A stretch of 44,775 nucleotides of DNA from Acetobacteraceae bacterium (GTDB lineage: Bacteria > Pseudomonadota > Alphaproteobacteria > Acetobacterales > Acetobacteraceae). Positions 10,331-19,100 of the stretch are shown here, piece after piece. The translations under genes and the position numbers were made by a program. Under the pieces are notes generated by a model. The model made no database searches. It saw nothing but the letters and a program-made list of their open reading frames with translations, and was not told the DNA's origin. Position 1 is the stretch's first letter. Each line of letters begins with the position of its first letter. The stretch is from the NCBI GenBank assembly GCA_022842185.1, contig JALHQB010000043.1, positions 1-44,775 on the forward strand, in the 5' to 3' direction.

Positions 10331-10395
10331 AGGGTGGTTTCGAAAGGCCTTAAGCCTTTGGTGGGGTGGCTTGGAGGGGCGACGCCCCTCCAACC
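10331..10395 (-). repeat. Inverted repeat, right copy, between znuC and znuB
   Basis: Reverse-oriented partner of the 10172-10233 unit, with its own GGAGGGGC-GAC-GCCCCTCC hairpin and the AAAGGCCTTAAGCCTTTGG core. It ends 9 bp before the znuB start, so it occupies the place where a ribosome site would be expected. Confidence 0.88.
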
Positions 10396-10404
10396 TTCCG
10401 TCTG

Positions 10405-11274
10405 ATGCACGACCTTCTCATCGCCCCCTTCGCTGAATTCGGCTTCCTGCGCCGTGCCCTGGTCGGTTGCCTGGCGCTGTCCGTCTCGGCTCCGATCCTC
10501 GGCGTGTTCCTGGTGCTGCGGCGGATGAGCCTGACGGCGGATGTGCTGGCGCATGGCGCCTTGCCCGGCGTCGCCCTGGCCTTCCTGCTGGCGGGCTTCT
10601 CCGCGCCGCTGCTGTGGTTTGGCGGGCTGGTCGCCGGCCTGCTGGTCGCGGTCGGCGCCGGGGCACTGTCCCGTGCGACCGGCGGGCGGGAGGATGCGAC
10701 GTTGGCCGCGTTGTATCTGCTCGCACTCGGCGCGGGCGTGGCGATCATTTCCATCGGTGGCGGTGGCGGTGCCGACATCACGCATATCCTGTTCGGCAGC
10801 GTGCTTGGCGTGGATGACCCGGCGCTGCTGCTGATGGCGGGTGTGGCGACGCTGACGCTGCTGGTGCTGGCCTTCGCCTGGCGGCCGCTGGTGCTGGAAT
10901 GTTTCGACCCGGCCTTCGCGGCGGCGACGGGCGCGCGGGGCGGGGCGTGGCACATGGTGTTCCAGGCGCTGGTGGTGCTGAACGTGCTGTCGGCGTTCCA
11001 GGCGCTCGGCACGCTGATGGCGGTGGGGCTGATGATGCTGCCGGCGATCGCGTCGCGGCACTGGGCGCGGCAGGTGTCGGGGATGGCCTATGCGGCGGTG
11101 GGGATCGCGGTCGCGTCGTCGGTGGTGGGGCTGCTGCTGTCGTACCATGTGGATGTGCCGACCGGGCCCGCGATCGTGCTGATCGCGGGCGGGGCCTGGG
11201 CGGCATCGGTGCTGGCGGGGCCGGTGGATGGGTTGCTGCCCCGGCTGGTGCGGCGGCGGCATCTGGCGGGGTAG
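10405..11274 (+). CDS. znuB: Zinc ABC transporter permease
   Basis: 289-aa integral membrane protein of the ABC-3 metal permease family. It has about eight hydrophobic helices and the conserved region RRMSLTADVLAHGALPGVALAFLL near residues 35-58. Another family segment is FQALGTLMAVGLMMLPAIASRHW near 200-222. It transports zinc through the inner membrane with ZnuC. The ATG at 10405 starts the protein just before the first helix. An in-frame ATG at 10366 would translate part of the repeat and is less likely. The gene is separated from znuC by a repeat block that may weaken or modulate its expression. Confidence 0.88.
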   Translation: MHDLLIAPFAEFGFLRRALVGCLALSVSAPILGVFLVLRRMSLTADVLAHGALPGVALAFLLAGFSAPLLWFGGLVAGLLVAVGAGALSRATGGREDATLAALYLLALGAGVAIISIGGGGGADITHILFGSVLGVDDPALLLMAGVATLTLLVLAFAWRPLVLECFDPAFAAATGARGGAWHMVFQALVVLNVLSAFQALGTLMAVGLMMLPAIASRHWARQVSGMAYAAVGIAVASSVVGLLLSYHVDVPTGPAIVLIAGGAWAASVLAGPVDGLLPRLVRRRHLAG

Positions 11275-11322
11275 GCCTGCCCGCTCCATCCTGGACCCAA
11301 CCGAACCAGGAGGACGTCCCGC

Positions 11323-12477
11323 ATGCCATCCCTGCTGTTTTCCCCGCTGACCCTGCGCGGCCTGACCATCCCCAACCGCGCCGTGGTGCCGCCGCTCTGC
11401 CAGTATTCGGCTGTCGAGGGCATCGCCAATGACTGGCACATGGTCCAGCTCGGCCGCTTCGCGGTGGGCGGCTTCGGGCTGGTCTTCTCCGAGGTCGTCT
11501 CCGTCCTGCGGGAGGGCCGCATCACCCATGGCGATCTCGGCCTGTGGTCCGATGACCATGTCGCGCCGCTGAAGCGCATAACCGATTTCATCCGCCGGCA
11601 GGGCGCGGTGCCGGCGATCCAGCTGGGCCATGCCGGCCGCAAGGGGTCGATGCAGCGGCCCTGGGAGGGCAATGGCCCGCTCGGCCCCGATCAGTTCGCG
11701 CGTGGCGAATCGCCCTGGGACATCGTCTCCGCCGTGGGCAAGCCGATCGGCGAGGGCTTCATCACCCCCGCTGCGCTGGACGCCGCCGGCATCGCGGCCA
11801 TCGTGGACGGCTTCGCTACCGGTGCACGCCGCGCCCGCGCCGCCGGCTTCGATGCGGTCGAAGTGCATTGCGCCCATGGCTATCTGCTCCATCAGTTCCT
11901 CTCGCCGCTGTCGAACACGCGCAACGATGCCTATGGCGGCGACCTCGCCGGACGGATGCGCTTCCCGTTGGAGGTGATCGGCGCCGTGCGCGCCGCCTGG
12001 CCGGAGACCTTGCCGGTCTTTGTCCGCATCTCGGCGGTGGATGGCATGGATGGCGGCTGGACGATGGAAGACAGCCTCGCCTTCGCGGCAGCGATGAAGC
12101 GGCTGGGCGTCGATGTCGTCGATTGCTCCTCGGGCGGCATCGGCGGTTCGGCCACGGGCAGCAAGCGCATCCCGCGCGGCTATGGGTTCCAGCTGCCCTA
12201 TGCCGAAGAAATTCGCCGTGAGACGGGCCTGTGCAGCATGGCGGTTGGCCTGATCATTGGCCCGCATCAGGCTGAGGCGGCACTCGCCGACGGGGAAGCG
12301 GATCTCATCGCCATCGGGCGGGAGGCGATGAACAACCCCAACTGGGCGCTGATGGCGCGCGGCGTGCTGGAACCGGGCAGCACCGAGGATGTCTTCGCCT
12401 GCTGGCCGCCGCAGCACGGCTGGTGGATGGAAAAGCGCGCGGCGGTGATCGACGCGCTGGGGCCGCCGCCTGGGTGA
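11323..12477 (+). CDS. Old Yellow Enzyme family NAD(P)H:flavin oxidoreductase (YqjM/NamA-like)
   Basis: 384-aa FMN-dependent ene-reductase of the YqjM class, cytoplasmic, which reduces activated C=C bonds. Cys26 in VVPPLCQYSA is at the position that senses redox state in YqjM. The substrate-binding pair is His182 and His185 in EVHCAHGYLLHQFLSPLSN, followed by NDAYGGDLAGRMRF. Conserved GHAGRKGS lies near residues 102-109. The start is ATG at 11323 behind a good AGGAGG ribosome site. It stands alone between znuB and the RTX gene with the same orientation. Physiological substrate unknown. Confidence 0.93.
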   Translation: MPSLLFSPLTLRGLTIPNRAVVPPLCQYSAVEGIANDWHMVQLGRFAVGGFGLVFSEVVSVLREGRITHGDLGLWSDDHVAPLKRITDFIRRQGAVPAIQLGHAGRKGSMQRPWEGNGPLGPDQFARGESPWDIVSAVGKPIGEGFITPAALDAAGIAAIVDGFATGARRARAAGFDAVEVHCAHGYLLHQFLSPLSNTRNDAYGGDLAGRMRFPLEVIGAVRAAWPETLPVFVRISAVDGMDGGWTMEDSLAFAAAMKRLGVDVVDCSSGGIGGSATGSKRIPRGYGFQLPYAEEIRRETGLCSMAVGLIIGPHQAEAALADGEADLIAIGREAMNNPNWALMARGVLEPGSTEDVFACWPPQHGWWMEKRAAVIDALGPPPG

Positions 12478-12498
12478 AACCCCGGCGTCTGGACGCAT

Positions 12499-12515
12499 CA
12501 TCTGCCTTGCAGATG
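12499..12515. promoter_or_regulatory. Perfect palindrome upstream of the RTX gene
   Basis: CATCTGC-CTT-GCAGATG, 7-bp perfect arms, 22 bp after the oxidoreductase stop and overlapping the proposed -35 box of the RTX gene. It could be an operator or a short terminator. Confidence 0.45.
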
Positions 12516-12536
12516 CATACAATTCGGTCCTAGATT
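12507..12536 (+). promoter_or_regulatory. Possible promoter of the RTX gene
   Basis: TTGCAG (12507-12512) and TAGATT (12531-12536) with an 18-bp spacer resemble a sigma-70 promoter. They lie in the only AT-rich stretch of the 113-bp intergenic region, 55 bp before the ATG. Confidence 0.4.
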
Positions 12537-12590
12537 AATCGCAAGTTAAGCGCCAACGCGCTCGGCACGATCAAAATCGGGATAATTCTC

Positions 12591-15500
12591 ATGGCATTGG
12601 GCGGTCTGGCTGCGCTTCGTGTGGGCGCCGTGAACATCTCGGCGCGCGACTGGACGCAGGAGCCGAACGTGGATCCCGGCGACGGGCTCGAGACCGTCTA
12701 TCTGGTCGCCGGCAACAATGCCTACGACATCAACATCAGTAACACCGAGTTCGAGAATTTCGATCAATACTGGTACACGTGGCTGACGCCGTCGGGCATC
12801 GACCAGGACGATACGCTCTACACCCAAATCCTCGGCACTTTTGCGATGGGCGGGGGGAACGACACGATCTCGGTCGAGATCAACCCCGATGGCTTCGACC
12901 TGACGCAGATCTCCTCCTATCTGCTCGGCGGGTCGGGTGACGACGTGATCGGCGCTGCCGGCGGCAATGGCAATGCGATGACCGCCTATGGCGGATCGGA
13001 CAATGATTCGATCGATGGCGGCTACAACAACGACCTGCTGTATGGCGACGAGGTCAATTCCTTCTACAGCTGGCCCGGGACCCAGGGTTTCCAGCCGCAG
13101 CCCTACGACGCCACGACCGATGGCAACGACACGATCGACGGCCATGAGGGCAACGACACCATCATCGGCGGGGGTGGCGACGACGTCCTGACCGGTGGGA
13201 CGGGCGACGACACCCTGACCGCGTCCTCCGGCAAGAACCAGTTCTTCGGTGGTGAGGGCGCGGACACCATCACCGGCGGGACGGGGTCGGACTTCCTCTA
13301 TGGCGGCCCCCGCGGCACCGGCCAGAACGACATCCTGACCGGCGGCAGCGGCGGCGATGTCTTCATGCTGAGCTACACCGACGGCGCCAATGATGGCGCC
13401 GCCTTCTGGGGGCAGTTCATCGAAGGCACCGCCTCGACCGTGACGGGCGACGCGGTGGAGAACGGCCTGGCCGACATCTTCAAGGAAGGCCTGGAAGGCG
13501 TGTCGGCCGGATTCATCTCGGCGGGGCTCGGCGGCATCGGTCAGGCGCTCGTCGATGGCTTTCTGAGCTGGATCGAAAGCCTCATCCCATCGGCCACGCC
13601 GCAGGCGGATCTGATCGTCGTGCGCGACTTCGACCCGAGCCAGGACATCATCGTCCTGCCAGTGGCCAGCGGCGTGGACCTCAGCGAAAGCGCCCCCCAG
13701 ACCTTCAACCCGGACGATGCGGGGGACACCCGCACCGGCGTGAAGTTCTTCGACAACAGCACGAGCAAAGTGTACGCGGAGCTCACGCTCGGCACCGACT
13801 TCCTCGCCTCGGTCGGCCTGACCCAGGATGATTCGGAAGACATCGGCCGCATCCTGAACTTCATGCTCGCCAATGCGACCACAATGGACAGCAGCGGCAA
13901 TTGGAGCTCGCTTTCCAACGTGTCCGCCAAGCTGCCTGATGGCGGCTTCGTGCCACCCCAGGGGGCGCAGCTTCCAAGTGGGACAAGCGTGCTGATGTTC
14001 GGCGCCATCGGCGGCCTCATCTATCACAGCGAGCCCGGAGACTTCTCCAACTCCTTCATCGTCGGCACGCAATACGCCGATGTGCTGACCATCAACCCGG
14101 TCATCAAGGAACTCGACGCCCTCGACACCTTGTCGGACGACTTCACCGCGACGCCATCCGAGATCCATGGCCTGGGCGGCGACGACATCATCTATGGCGG
14201 CAATGGCGCCGACATCCTGCGCGGCGGGGCTGGCGACGACGTCATCTACAGCTTCAAGACCGTACAGGACGGCGAGGATATCGCCGGCGGCGATGGCGAC
14301 GACATGCTGTTCGGCGGCGGCAGCACGGGCGCATTCGATGGCGGCGCGGGGACGGACACTTTCGGCGTGTTCTACGGCAACATCATCACGCCGATGCAGC
14401 TTTTCGTGGACCTGACCACCGGCCAGGCGGGTGAGCGGGCGGCGCCGGCCAGCACCACGGCACCAATCGGGAACAACCCGCCTTTCGTCCCGGCGACCGA
14501 CAACAGCTACACGCTGACAGGCATCGAGAACGTCATCGGCGGCACGCTGAACGACTGGATCCGCATGACCGCGGGCGGCACCGTGGAAGGCGCGGCCGGC
14601 GCCGACTACATTGACATCACCGCCGGCGAGGCGACGCTCAGCTATGCCTCCTCGGCCCAAGGGGTGTCGGTCCAGCTTTTCAGCACGGGCGCGAAGGTCA
14701 GTGGCGGTGACGCGCAGGGCGACGTGCTGAAATACGCCGGCGGCTATCCCGTAGCGCTCATCGGGTCCGAAGGCGACGATACGCTGGGGGGCTTTTCCTC
14801 CGGCCAGTTCGCCTTCACCGGCGGCGGCGGCACGGACCTGTTCCAGCTGGTGGGGGTCGTGTCGTCGGCCAGCACGGTAACCTATACGATCAGCGACTTT
14901 TCTTACGCCGACAACGACCTGATCGACCTGCGGCTGATCGGCGCCACGCGCCAACAGGTCGAACTGCTGGGCGACCGCCTGGTCATCCGCAATCCGGGCG
15001 GCGTGTCCGCGACGATCGACGTCAAGCTGGAAAACTACAACGGGTTCCTGCTGGACGACCAGGTGCTCTTCGCCCAGAGCGTCTCCGGCACGGGACGCGC
15101 CGATGCGGCCGGCGGCGGCCTGTCGGGTGGCAATGGGAGCGATCTTCTCCTCGGCCAGTCCGGCATGGACCTGCTCTTCGGCAGTGCCGGCGACGACACG
15201 CTCCGGGGCGGCGCCAATGACGACATCCTCGATGGCGGCCGGGGCAACGACCAGCTGTACGGCGATGCCGGCGATGACCGGCTGTCGGGCGGTGCCGGCA
15301 ATGATGTGTTGATCGGCGGCCTTGGTAACGACTCGATTTTCGACGGCACCGGCGATGACAGTATCTGGGGCGGTGCGGGCGATGACCGCATCCTCGCCGG
15401 TGGGGGGGCGGATTGGGTCGTGGCGGGCGACGGCGATGATATCGTCGGCGCCGGGGATGGCGATGACAATGTCTGGGGCGGGGCGGGCAACGATCACCTC

Positions 15501-15920
15501 GTGGCCGGCGCGGGCAACGACCGGGTCCTGGGCAATGACGGGGATGACATCCTCGTCGGCCTAGATGGCGATGACCGCCTGTTCGGCCAGGCCGGGGCGG
15601 ACTGGCTCGTCGGGGGCGCGGGCAATGACACGATGGATGGCGGTGCCGGGCGCGACTTCCTCTATGGCGGGCAGGGCGCGGATGTGATGCGCGGCGGGTC
15701 CGAGGCCGACATCTTCCGCCTGATCTTCAGCGAAACGGAGGGGGATGCCATCCTGGACTTCAACGCCGCCGACGGCGATCGAATCGTGGTCAACAGCACC
15801 AACCCCCTCTTCGTGTCCGACCTGGGGGGTGGCATGTTCTCGTTCACGGACGGCGGGGGGGTCGAAACCCTGCGCGTGACCGGTGCGACCATCAGCGACT
15901 TCGAGCTGATTCTCTTCTAA
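12591..15920 (+). CDS. Large RTX (hemolysin-type calcium-binding repeat) protein, probably type I secreted
   Basis: 1109-aa acidic protein with three blocks of GGxGxDxLx nonapeptide repeats at about residues 110-260, 520-600 and 830-1040. These bind calcium as beta-rolls once outside the cell. There is no N-terminal signal peptide. The C-terminus, ADIFRLIFSETEGDAILDFNAADGD onward to SDFELILF, looks like a type I secretion target region. Between the first two blocks is a non-repeat domain (about 270-510) with an amphipathic or hydrophobic stretch near 295-325. A second non-repeat domain covers 600-820. I recognise no enzymatic motif in either. No HlyB/HlyD/TolC genes are adjacent. Adhesin, S-layer-like or toxin roles are all possible. 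Confidence 0.88.
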   Translation: MALGGLAALRVGAVNISARDWTQEPNVDPGDGLETVYLVAGNNAYDINISNTEFENFDQYWYTWLTPSGIDQDDTLYTQILGTFAMGGGNDTISVEINPDGFDLTQISSYLLGGSGDDVIGAAGGNGNAMTAYGGSDNDSIDGGYNNDLLYGDEVNSFYSWPGTQGFQPQPYDATTDGNDTIDGHEGNDTIIGGGGDDVLTGGTGDDTLTASSGKNQFFGGEGADTITGGTGSDFLYGGPRGTGQNDILTGGSGGDVFMLSYTDGANDGAAFWGQFIEGTASTVTGDAVENGLADIFKEGLEGVSAGFISAGLGGIGQALVDGFLSWIESLIPSATPQADLIVVRDFDPSQDIIVLPVASGVDLSESAPQTFNPDDAGDTRTGVKFFDNSTSKVYAELTLGTDFLASVGLTQDDSEDIGRILNFMLANATTMDSSGNWSSLSNVSAKLPDGGFVPPQGAQLPSGTSVLMFGAIGGLIYHSEPGDFSNSFIVGTQYADVLTINPVIKELDALDTLSDDFTATPSEIHGLGGDDIIYGGNGADILRGGAGDDVIYSFKTVQDGEDIAGGDGDDMLFGGGSTGAFDGGAGTDTFGVFYGNIITPMQLFVDLTTGQAGERAAPASTTAPIGNNPPFVPATDNSYTLTGIENVIGGTLNDWIRMTAGGTVEGAAGADYIDITAGEATLSYASSAQGVSVQLFSTGAKVSGGDAQGDVLKYAGGYPVALIGSEGDDTLGGFSSGQFAFTGGGGTDLFQLVGVVSSASTVTYTISDFSYADNDLIDLRLIGATRQQVELLGDRLVIRNPGGVSATIDVKLENYNGFLLDDQVLFAQSVSGTGRADAAGGGLSGGNGSDLLLGQSGMDLLFGSAGDDTLRGGANDDILDGGRGNDQLYGDAGDDRLSGGAGNDVLIGGLGNDSIFDGTGDDSIWGGAGDDRILAGGGADWVVAGDGDDIVGAGDGDDNVWGGAGNDHLVAGAGNDRVLGNDGDDILVGLDGDDRLFGQAGADWLVGGAGNDTMDGGAGRDFLYGGQGADVMRGGSEADIFRLIFSETEGDAILDFNAADGDRIVVNSTNPLFVSDLGGGMFSFTDGGGVETLRVTGATISDFELILF

Positions 15921-15925
15921 CGCCG

Positions 15926-15987
15926 CAGGCGCCTGGCCGGGACTGGTCAGGCGCGTGATGGTGATCGATCAGACAAGGGCATAGGGC
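15926..15987 (-). repeat. Palindromic intergenic element, copy 3 (diverged, full length)
   Basis: Reverse-oriented copy: GCGCCTGGCC..GGTCAGGCGCGTGATG followed by GATCGATCAGACAAGGGCATAGGGC, which matches the leader of the other units read backwards. It begins 6 bp after the RTX stop in a convergent junction. Confidence 0.75.
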
Positions 15988-16078
15988 GCGATCGGGTCGA
16001 GCCAGACCGCCAGTCACGCCCCAACCCCCTGGCTGATGTCGATAGATGCGATTCGCCCAGCGCCTGGGGTGATCGCGT

Positions 16079-16101
16079 AAGGGCCTCATGCTCAGGCCCT
16101 T
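16079..16101. terminator. Hairpin between convergent RTX and tamB genes
   Basis: AAGGGCCT / AGGCCCTT perfect 8-bp arms with a 7-base loop, 34 bp from the tamB stop. Symmetry allows it to act on both transcripts. On the tamB side the arm begins with AA/TT but no longer T run follows. Confidence 0.5.
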
Positions 16102-16134
16102 GCGCTGCCTGAGCCCGCCCGGCGCATCGTCAGG

Positions 16135-19100
16135 TCAGTACTCGAACTCGAAGGACAGCCCCAGCCGGTCTCCCGCGCTGGAATTGCCGCCCGTCTCCGC
16201 CTCCAGCCGTACCCGCGGCAGCACATCCACCTGCACACCGACGCGCGGCGGCCCGCCATCGGTACCCTGCCGCACGCCGACATACACGCCGTCCGCGACG
16301 TAGCGCCCGGTCTCCAGGGTCGCGCCGCCCTGGCCGTTGTTGCCGCTGCCATTGCCGTTGCCGCTGTCGCTGCCCACGGCCAGGCGGTCCAGCGCCAGGG
16401 TGCGGCGGATGCGTTCGAGGATGCCGCCCGCGCCCGGTGTCTCGATCCCCACCGCCCCGGCCAGTGCCTGAGCCAGCTGCGCCAGCTGGAACGGGCTGAG
16501 CTCACTGGCGCGGCGGTCGAACAGCAGCCGTGCAAGCACTTCGTCCTGCGGCAGTTCGGGCGTGGAGGAGAATTCCAGCTTCGGATCGTTCGCTGGCCCG
16601 GTGACTGTCACGTTTGCCGTCACCTCCCGCGCACGGGCGCTTGCCAGGAAGTCGAGCGTGGGCACCAGCGTCCCGGCATCGAAGGCGATGGTGCCGCGGC
16701 GGAAATCGAGCCGCCGGTCGAACACCGAGATAGTGCCGCGCCGCAGCTGCAGCCCGCCAGTGACCTGCGGCGCCGCGACAGTCCCGCCAAGGCCGAGCGT
16801 GCCGCCGAATTCCGCATCGATCCCCCGCCCGCGCACGAACACGGCCCGCGGCGCGGCAACTTCCACGTCCAGCGCGATGGTCGCGGTGCCGGTTTGCACG
16901 CTGGGTGGCGCGGGCGGCGCGAGTGGCGGCGTGCCCGCCGGCCGTCTCCCGGTCTCCCGCACGCCTTCAAGGCTCTGGACGCTGCGCGGCAGGCTTTCCG
17001 GCACGGTCATGTCGAGCCGCCTGACCTCGACCCGCCCGGTCAGCCGCGCCTGGTCCAGCAGTGTGCCCGCCAGCCGCAGATCGGCATCGAAGACCCCGGT
17101 CACCAGGTCCGAGCGAAGCGGCCGCGCATTGCGGGCGGTGACGGTGATCTCCGCCGGCATGCCGGGTTCGGCGGGGGACAGCGTGCCGGTCGCGCCCAGC
17201 GTGCCGCCGCCGGGCGTGCGGGCGTCGAAGCGTTGAATCACAATGCGGTCGCCTTCGGCGCGCAACTCGGCCGCGATGCCGGTCAGGGTCAGCCCTTGCG
17301 CGAGGTCGCGGAACGTCCCGTTCGCCACGCTGGCACGGCCGGTCGCGCGGGGTGCGCCCACCGTGCCCGCCACGTCAGCCTGGATCGTGGCGCGCCCGGT
17401 GAGGCGCTGCGCCCCGGCGGCGAGCAGTGGCCCAGCCAGGGCAGCAAGGTCGGAATTGGCTTCCAGCCGCGCGGTGATCGGCGCGGTGGCGGCAAAACCG
17501 TTCGGCAGCCGTGCGGTGCCGGTCGCGCGCAGCGCGGTCCCGGCATTCGCTTCAAGCCGGATATCGGCGGCGCGCGCACCGGCGGTGCCTTCGACGACGA
17601 CGCGTGCCGCGGGCAGCCCGCGCATGGCCGGATCGAGGTAGCGCAGGCCACTGGCCTCCAGCCGGAAGCGGGCCGAGGGATCGGCGACGGGGCCGGTGAT
17701 GCGCGCCTCCGCGCCGATCGTCCCTTCCACCTGCAGCCCGGGGGATGCCAGGGCGGCCAGGCCGGCGACCGGCAGCGCCGCGAGGGTGGCGCGCAGGTCC
17801 GCCTGGTCCGGCCCCCAGCGCCCTTCGGCGCGCAGCGTGCCGCCGCGGCTGGTGGTCAGCGTCAGCGCCTCGACCACCACGCCGCCATCGGCTGCGATGA
17901 CGATGCGGGCGGGCGCCGTGGTGCGCAGGCTGTCGGCGCCGCGGCGGAGCAGAAGCTCCGGGATTTCCACGCGGCGGGCCTCGCCATCCTGGGTGACGCG
18001 GGCGCGGGTGGTCAGCCGCGCCTCCTGCGCGCGCGCCTCCAGGGATGCCTCCAGTGCGGCCAGCGTACCGGCCGCCTTTAACGTGCCGCCCAGCGGCGTC
18101 CCGGCGATGGTCGCTTGCGGCACCTCGACCGTCGCGTCGAAGCCCTGCAGACCGTCACGCAGGTCGAAGGTGGCGCGCAGCCCGACGCGGCCTTCCATCG
18201 GCGTGCCGGCCAGCGCGGCGAAGGGTGCGAGGTCGGGCACGTCGAGCGAGGCCTCGCCGACGAAGGTCACGGCGCTCGGGTCGAGCAACCCCTGTGCGGC
18301 CAGCCGCGCCGGGCCGAAGCCGGCGGTCAGCGCCTCGATCCGCAGCTTCTCGCCTTCAGGCAGGCCGCGCAGGTCGAGCGTGGCGGGAAGCCCGCCGTAA
18401 TTGGCCCGCAGCGTCCCTTCGGCACGCGGCGCCGATAACGGCGTCGCCACGCGCAGGTCGAGCGCCAAGCCTTCCAGCACCTGCCCCTCGCGTTCCAGCC
18501 TTTCACCCTGGGCGGTCAGCGCGAGGGATGGGTCGCTGCGCGGGCCGGTCGCCCGCAATTCGGCCTGCAAGCCTCCCGCCAATCCGGGGGCCAGCGGCGC
18601 GAGGTCCGCGACCGTCGCCCGCACGGTCGCATCCAGCGTCTCGCCCACCGCGCCATCGGCGGTGACGCGCAGCGCTGCGCCCTCCAGCGTCAGCGCCTCG
18701 ATCCGGTCGGGCAGGGTGGCCCGCAACGACAGGCGCGGGGTCGGACCCAGTGCCGCGACCACCTGCGGGATGGCGCTGCCGAACCCCTCCGGTGCGACAT
18801 CGAGCGTGATGGCCGGGGCGGCCATGCTCCCCGTTGCATGCGCTTCGGCGCGCAACGAATCCCAGCGCGCGGCATCGGGCATCAGCGCGCCGAAGATCGC
18901 CGATCCACCGGCATCGAGCCGCGCGGTGATGTCGAGCGTCGAAGCCGACAGGTCAGCGCTGCCTTGGGCGGTCAGCCGCCCGGCCGGCGCGCGGAGGTGG
19001 AGCGCGCGCAGCGCCAGGCGCTGCGACGCATCCAGCGCGGCATCGACGTCAATGGCGACCGGCATGGCGATGGCGCGCAGATCCTCCGGCAGCAGCGGCG

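Noticed and set aside
10172..10395. Insertion sequence between znuC and znuB
   Set aside because: Inverted repeats are present but the interior is only about 100 bp, with no transposase and no obvious target duplication; kept as repeats only.
12546..15497. 983-aa open frame on the - strand opposite the RTX gene
   Set aside because: Repetitive VIAGTA-like translation is the reverse of the GGxGxD repeats; no start region or family match.
15100..15700. Periodic DNA repeats as a CRISPR or satellite array
   Set aside because: Periodicity is in codons of calcium-binding nonapeptides within one open frame.
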